Shown here piece by piece: positions 59,273 to 64,000 of a DNA stretch of 64,000 bases (position 1 is its first letter; the number at the start of each line of letters is the position of its first letter). The stretch comes from CATQHP01 sp965205595. GTDB lineage: Bacteria; Acidobacteriota; Terriglobia; Bryobacterales; UBA6623. Both the position numbers and the translations under genes were made by a program. The stretch covers positions 152,047 through 216,046 of the forward strand of contig CBDBHI010000013.1 of the NCBI GenBank assembly GCA_965205595.1, written 5' to 3'. The notes below the pieces were generated by a model. That model saw nothing but the letters and a program-made list of their open reading frames with translations, had not been told where the DNA came from and made no database searches.

Positions 59273-61819
59273 TTGTTCTTGCTAGTCATGACGGGGCAGC
59301 TGTTTAGTCAAACAACGACAGGCACGATCCATGGGTCCGTCGCGGGCAACGACGAGGTTCGTCTTGCGGATGTGAAGATAACGATCGTCAACGGAGACTC
59401 TAACTCCAGTCGATCTGTCGCCTCCGACCGCGCCGGCAACTATCAGATAACCCTGCTTCCACCGGGAGCGTACCGTGTGGAGGCCGAGCTCGAAGGATTC
59501 ACCAAAGCAATTCGATCGTGAATTCGCCTCCAGGTCGACCAGAAAGCCGTTGTCGACATCGCCCTCGAGGTTGGCTCGCTCAACTTCGAGGTTTCCGTCG
59601 TGGCCGACGCTCCGATGACCTACGCTGTCTCGACCGGGGTGGGAACAGTCATTGACAACAGGAAGATCGTTGAGTTGCCGCTCAACGGCCGCGACTTTTT
59701 CCAGCTCTCCACCCTCGTGACCGGCGCAGCGCCTCCGGCTGAGAACTCGCAGAACTCGTCCGGCGGCGGGGCAGTGAGCATTAGCGGCGCTCGCGAGCAC
59801 TCAAATAACTTCTTGCTAGACGGCGTGGACAACAACGACGCGCTAATCAACCAGATCGTGGTGCCGCCTTCGGTTGACTCGATTCAAGAGTTCAAGGTGC
59901 AAGCGAGCACGTATAGCGCTGAGTTCGGACGCAGTGCCGGCGGGCAGTTCAACTACGTCACTAAGAGCGGTACGAATTCCCTGCATGTATCGGTGTACGA
60001 GTTTCACCGCAATGCCGTCCTCGACGCAAAGAATTTCTTCGACGACCCCAGGCGCGACATTCCGAAGTTCATCCGCAATCAGTTCGGCTCAACACTCGGC
60101 GGTCCGATCGTCCGTAAGAAACTATTTGTGTTCGGTAGCTACGAGTGCACGACCCAGCAAAAGGCCCTTACACGCGTCGCCACGGTGCCGCCGCTGGCGT
60201 GGCGCAAAGGCGACATTGACCCGGTCACCGGGGTCGACACAGGCCAAATCGTCAATCCGCGCAACCGAGAACCATTTCCTGGAAACATCATTCCAACCTC
60301 GATGATCGACCGCGCCGGCGTGGGCATCTTGGACTTCTATCCATCGCCCGAGGACCTCGACACTGCGGGACCGTCAGGAGCAATAGGCGCCGCCGTCGGG
60401 CTCAACACCGTTCACCAATTCACCGTAAGGGCTGACCAACAGCTAGGCTCCGATGATCGACTCTTCTACCGCTACAGCATCTCCGACGCAGGCGGCACCA
60501 ATCCTTTTTACACCGTACAAGGAGCCACCAACGTTCCTGGTTTTGGCAACCGGTTCGAGAAGCGCGGTCAGGGGCTGGCTGTTGGATGGACTTCCGGCCG
60601 AAATCTGCTCAACGACTTCCGATTCGGTTACAACCGGTCACGGGTCGTGGTCTTGGATGAGAATTCCGGCAACGACATCTCGACCCAATTGGGAATGCGC
60701 GGTCTGAGCGCGGAACCGATCCGCGTCGGCCGTCCTGGCGTGCGCCTGGGGATCACCGATCCCCTTTCAGGTCCGATCAATCTGCCTCAGGGGCGTCTCG
60801 ATACCACCATTCAGTTCGACGACAGCATGTCGTGGATACGAGGCCGCCATAGCTTCAAGGCCGGCGTCGCCGAAGACACTCGTGACGGTTACTTCCACTA
60901 GTTCAGCGCAGGGGTTTAGCACGAGCTCGCGCCGCACCTACTGGGCGACGTCTCCTGCGTCGGGTCGAGAGGCAGCAACCTACAGACCGCCTTGGATCTT
61001 AATCAAGGCCCGCCGGGCGGGCCGCCGACCCGCAACCCGGCATTCGGTCCGGCGCTGATCATCACTACCCGCGGCGAGTCATCCTACGATTCTCTTCAGG
61101 TTCGCGTCGAACGCAGATTTCGAGGTGGGTTCTCTTTTCTAAGTGCCTACACGGGGTCGCGTAGCCGTGACAACGGGTCGTCGTGGATGGCCCTTTCGAG
61201 CGCCTTCCCCGGCCTGCCGCAGAACAGTTTCGACCTCGATGCGGAAGGCGGTCCAAGCGAATTCGACAGCCCACACCGCTGGGTGCTCAGCTACATCTGG
61301 GAACTGCCATTCGGAAGAGGTAAACCGCGCCTCAAGGACGGTGGAGCGGTCGCCGCGATTCTCGGGAATTGGCAGCTAGCCGGGATCACAACTTTTCAGA
61401 CCGGTCGTCCGTTCACCGCCTACTACGGCGCCTCGGCCAACTTCTCCGGCACGAGCAACGGGGTCAACGGAGGTAATGGGTTAGACCGGCCCAATCAAAC
61501 GGGCGATCCCAATTTGCGCGATCCTGACCCGGCACTGTGGTTCGACCCGGCAGCCTTCACGCCGCCCGATAATTCCTTCGGTGACGTTGGACGCAACACG
61601 CTACGCGGAGCCGGAACTCAGAACTTCGACATCGCCTTATATAAGAACGTCAAGTTCACGGAAAGCAAGACGCTGCAGTTTCGAGTAGAACTTTTCAATG
61701 CCTTCAACACTCCGCAGTTCTTCCTTCCGATCAACGACCTCACCAGCGCAACCGCCGGCCGCGTACTGGGAGCAGGCGACTCGCGGCAGATCCAGTTCGG
61801 GTTGAAGTTCAACTACTGA
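59273..61819 (+). pseudogene. Oar-like TonB-dependent receptor with in-frame stops
   Basis: One frame carries a receptor of the acidobacterial Oar type. Signal peptide (LALFLLVMTGQLFSQ), CarboxypepD_reg-like domain (TGTIHGSVAGNDEVRLADVK, LPPGAYRVEAELEGF), plug (VVADAPMTYAVSTGVGTVID, NFLLDGVDNNDALI, TYSAEFGRSAGGQFNYVTKS) and barrel ending FRVELFNAFNTPQFFLP, IQFGLKFNY. Stops in the same frame: TGA 59519-59521, TAG 60899-60901 and TAG 60917-60919 (the last where Q is expected in GVQHELAP). About 250 residues of barrel are missing near 60900. Outer-membrane role lost. Confidence 0.85.
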
Positions 61820-61825
61820 GATCAT

Positions 61826-61902
61826 TGGTACCGACGGGTGGATTTGAACCACCGACCTCCTGATCCACAATCAGGCGCTCTAACCAACTGAGCTACGTCG
61901 GT
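61826..61902 (-). tRNA. tRNA-His (GTG anticodon)
   Basis: Minus strand. Acceptor stem ACCGACG/CGTCGGT, D arm GCTC...GAGC, anticodon arm CCTGA-TTGTGGA-TCAGG with anticodon GTG, T arm GGTGG-TTCAAAT-CCACC, discriminator A and encoded CCA (61826-61828). Folding is canonical. Unusually there is no G at -1 (T instead) and position 73 is A; most bacterial tRNA-His have the G-1:C73 pair. No other tRNA was seen nearby. Confidence 0.93.
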
Positions 61903-62015
61903 ATTTGCCTAGGGTGGGCGGCCTTCGGAGATACAGACACCCTAGCCTTCTCTCGATTGTAATGGATTCATGCGGGATCTCGGCTGCTCGCGGGCTGGCC
62001 GGCTTTTAGCGCCGG

Positions 62016-63212
62016 TTAGGCCGTTGAGAACACCGCGAAGGCTGCGTCAAGATCCGCAATCAGGTCGTCAGCGTCTTCGAGACCGACCGAGATTCGGATG
62101 TCCCCCAGCGAGATGCCAAGGGCCGCGAATTGTTCGGGTGGCAATTCCTTTAGATAGCTGATGGCCGGTGCATAGACTAGGCTTTCGTGTCCGCCCCAGC
62201 TCACACCGATTTGGAATACGTCCAAGGCATTGACGAACGATTGGATCCGCGCTAGCTCGTTTGTTGCGAGCTCAAAGCTCATCAGACCACTCGTCCCCGA
62301 CATCTGCTCGCGAGCGAGAGCGTACTGGGGATGTGATTTCAGCCCGGGGCAGCGCACTAGCTTGACCGCACCATGGCCTTCTAGGTAGGCGGCGACCGTC
62401 AGAGCACTTTGCTCGTGTTGCTTCATCCGCAGCGGAAGCGTACGAAGACTGCGCAACAGCAACCATGCTTCGAATGGAGCCATCTTGGCGCCCAGAAGCT
62501 CTGCCTCGTCTAACGAAATCGCTCGGATATGTTCATCGCTACCAATAAGGGCCCCGGCCACCAGGTCACTGTGGCCACCCAGGTACTTCGAGACGGAGTG
62601 GATTTCGAGGTCGACTCCCATTTCGAGGGGCTTCTGATAAATCGGCGTCGCCCAGCTGTTATCGATCATCGTCGCTATGCCGCGATCTTTCGCCAGGCTT
62701 GTGACTGCTTTGATGTCCTGGAGCGAGAAGACCGCGGACGATGGGCTTTCTAAGTAGATCAGTCGCGTGTCGTCTTCGATGGCCTGCTCGAACTCCGCAA
62801 TGCTTTCTCCCGAAACCGCTGTTGTTCTCAGCCCCATCTTGCGGCTTAGGTATCGATTCAACAGATTGTTGGCCGGGCCGTAGACGTTTTTGATCGTTAT
62901 CACATGGTCGCGGGCATCGACGAAATGTAAGACTGCGGCGGTGATCGCGGCCATACCCGACGAAAACAGTCTGGCGCTCTCGCCTGACGCCAACGCCGCG
63001 AGCTTTTGCTCGACCAGTCTTACGGTAGGGTTCGTGCCGCGTGAGTAAATAGGATTCTCATAGCGGTCGTCAAACGCTTCGTCGATCGCTTGCCAGTCTT
63101 CGAACACAAAAAGTGAATTCTGGTAGAGCGGCGGAACGACGGCGCCCGCGTGCCCGGCACGATCTTCGGCGTAATGGGCGAGCAGCGTCGCTGGTTTTCT
63201 TGGGGACTTCAT
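62016..63212 (-). CDS. Cys/Met-metabolism PLP enzyme (cystathionine gamma-synthase type)
   Basis: 398 residues, trans-sulfuration fold-type I. Early part VVPPLYQNSLFVFEDWQ and YENPIYSRGTNPTVRLVEQK; PLP lysine in LEIHSVSKYLGGHSDLVAG; earlier LFSSGMAAITAAVLHFV and MIDNSWATPIYQ (Asp to the pyridine N). C-terminus VSWGGHESLVYAP and IRISVGLEDADDLIADL. Group includes cystathionine beta-lyase, gamma-lyase and methionine gamma-lyase; cannot be separated further. ATGA overlap with the upstream antiporter gene suggests one operon. Confidence 0.9.
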   Translation of the reverse strand: MKSPRKPATLLAHYAEDRAGHAGAVVPPLYQNSLFVFEDWQAIDEAFDDRYENPIYSRGTNPTVRLVEQKLAALASGESARLFSSGMAAITAAVLHFVDARDHVITIKNVYGPANNLLNRYLSRKMGLRTTAVSGESIAEFEQAIEDDTRLIYLESPSSAVFSLQDIKAVTSLAKDRGIATMIDNSWATPIYQKPLEMGVDLEIHSVSKYLGGHSDLVAGALIGSDEHIRAISLDEAELLGAKMAPFEAWLLLRSLRTLPLRMKQHEQSALTVAAYLEGHGAVKLVRCPGLKSHPQYALAREQMSGTSGLMSFELATNELARIQSFVNALDVFQIGVSWGGHESLVYAPAISYLKELPPEQFAALGISLGDIRISVGLEDADDLIADLDAAFAVFSTA

Positions 63213-64000
63213 ACGTCATCGACCTCGTGATAAAAACATCCCACGCCAAGGATCGCGAGCGCCGGAGCGACTGCCATGTTGATTAGCGAAAGCAACTGCC
63301 AGCGGGCATAGTCTTCGTATGCGACACCGAGAGTCGCGACCATGAACACGGCGGTTGTCGTCCAAGGAACTTGGCTTTCGATCATCGTGCCCCAGTCTTC
63401 GATTGAGCGGGAAAGAACTTTTCTAGGGATTTGCAGCGCATCGAAGCGACTCCTCAGCGCGTCGCCAACGATGAAGCTGGTCGCGTATTGATTCGACGTA
63501 AGAGCGTTGACGATGGCCGATGCGCCGAGTGCGGACAAGATTGTGGCGCGGCGGCTCGCGGCGAAGCTAAGGAGCCGCTCAACTACCGTCGGCATCGCGT
63601 CGATCACATCGAGAACACCTACGAAGAAGAACACGAGGAAGGCAATAAAAATTGGCTCCGACATCGAGTAGAGCCCGCCGCGCTCTAGTAGTTGAACGGC
63701 CTCGACGGGCATCGACGTTACCCAGTCGATCATGCTCACCTCAAAGCCCCTTGTGAGTCCGTCGAAAACGCTCCCAAAAGAAAAACACTGGGTCGACAAG
63801 GCAAGAACACAAGCCGTCACAACGGAGGCCAACAGAGTGGGTATAGGTGGCAGCCGTCGAGGAGAACCGTAGAGCACGACCGCGGGCGGAAGTAACAGCA
63901 GCACGTTGAAGTGATAGATATCTTGCAACGAATTGAGCAGCGGTTGAGCGCCGGCAAGACCCGATGCCGCGGCCGTTGGAAGATGTGTGAACCCTAAGAC
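63209..64000 (-). CDS. NhaC-type Na+/H+ antiporter, 5' end beyond window
   Basis: 264 codons visible, open to the right edge; the N-terminal part is missing. Membrane helices include FNVLLLLPPAVVLYGS, LLASVVTACVLALSTQCF, IFIAFLVFFFVGVLDVI, ATILSALGASAIVNALTS and WQLLSLINMAVAPALAILGV. NALTSNQYATSFIVG and TMIESQVPWTTTAVFM are typical of NhaC/ArcD-like antiporters of the IT superfamily. It exchanges sodium or amino-acid-related substrates; with a downstream PLP enzyme, an amino-acid/thiol substrate is possible. Confidence 0.8.
   Translation of the reverse strand, partial: VLGFTHLPTAAASGLAGAQPLLNSLQDIYHFNVLLLLPPAVVLYGSPRRLPPIPTLLASVVTACVLALSTQCFSFGSVFDGLTRGFEVSMIDWVTSMPVEAVQLLERGGLYSMSEPIFIAFLVFFFVGVLDVIDAMPTVVERLLSFAASRRATILSALGASAIVNALTSNQYATSFIVGDALRSRFDALQIPRKVLSRSIEDWGTMIESQVPWTTTAVFMVATLGVAYEDYARWQLLSLINMAVAPALAILGVGCFYHEVDDV

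Noticed and set aside
59519..59521. Selenocysteine or stop-codon recoding at TGA in the receptor
   Set aside because: Two TAG stops follow in the same frame and part of the barrel is missing; no SECIS-like hairpin was noticed. Pseudogene is simpler.

Overview
The window looks like a piece of chromosome from an Acidobacteriota-type bacterium. This is inferred from gene content, not from a marker gene: a Ser/Thr kinase joined to a PD40/TolB-like propeller, an Oar-like TonB-dependent receptor, a PadR-controlled RND efflux operon, DUF1080 and DUF6351 secreted proteins, a phosphotriesterase homologue and an M20 peptidase. It is GC-rich (by eye near 58-60%) and unusually loaded with mobile DNA. Many host genes are broken by frameshifts, nonsense codons or insertions. 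Some of these breaks could be assembly or read errors.

Layout. 1-6.45 kb: the end of an IS21 element, then two near-identical IS91-family (HUH) transposase plus tyrosine-recombinase units placed tail to tail. The first has lost most of its recombinase to the IS21 and carries an IS110 element in its tail. 6.6-13 kb: a frameshifted kinase, a DUF6351 secreted hydrolase-like protein and a phosphotriesterase homologue. 13.4-20 kb: an operon of PEGA protein, PadR regulator, TolC-like channel, RND pump and adaptor behind a symmetrical operator-like site. 20.3-22.3 kb: an IS1595-family element with a membrane-protein passenger gene, inserted in an ankyrin gene. 22.9-30.7 kb: a secreted conserved protein, ispG, a nucleotidyltransferase-like gene beside a heptosyltransferase-type glycosyltransferase, an alpha-L-fucosidase with an internal stop, an M20 peptidase and a membrane-protein gene split by an IS end.

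31.2-34.7 kb: an accessory island with a ParDE module, a secreted five-repeat protein, a REP-associated HUH transposase (RAYT) with a dense array of an 11-bp repeat, and a HicBA module. 35.4-39.1 kb: a complete frdABCD quinol:fumarate reductase operon followed by an SdhB-like remnant. 39.2-46.9 kb: a helical-repeat protein, a DDE insertion sequence, a second (broken) RAYT, a frameshifted Tat-exported SDR, an epoxide-hydrolase-like protein and a DUF1080 fusion protein.

47.1-59 kb: stacked mobile elements. A group II intron sits inside an IS3 orfB; a third recombinase/IS91 pair follows; an IS4-like transposase is split by a complete IS21 with 9-bp target repeats and carries an internal duplication; an IS630 sits inside an IS256 remnant. 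59.2-64 kb: a decayed TonB-dependent receptor, a tRNA-His without the usual G-1:C73 identity pair, a Cys/Met-metabolism PLP enzyme and a partial NhaC-type antiporter.

The most promising candidates for something undescribed are the IS91/tyrosine-recombinase units with shared palindromic end modules, the RAYT with its 11-bp repeat array, and the long structured non-coding tail of the IS110 element.
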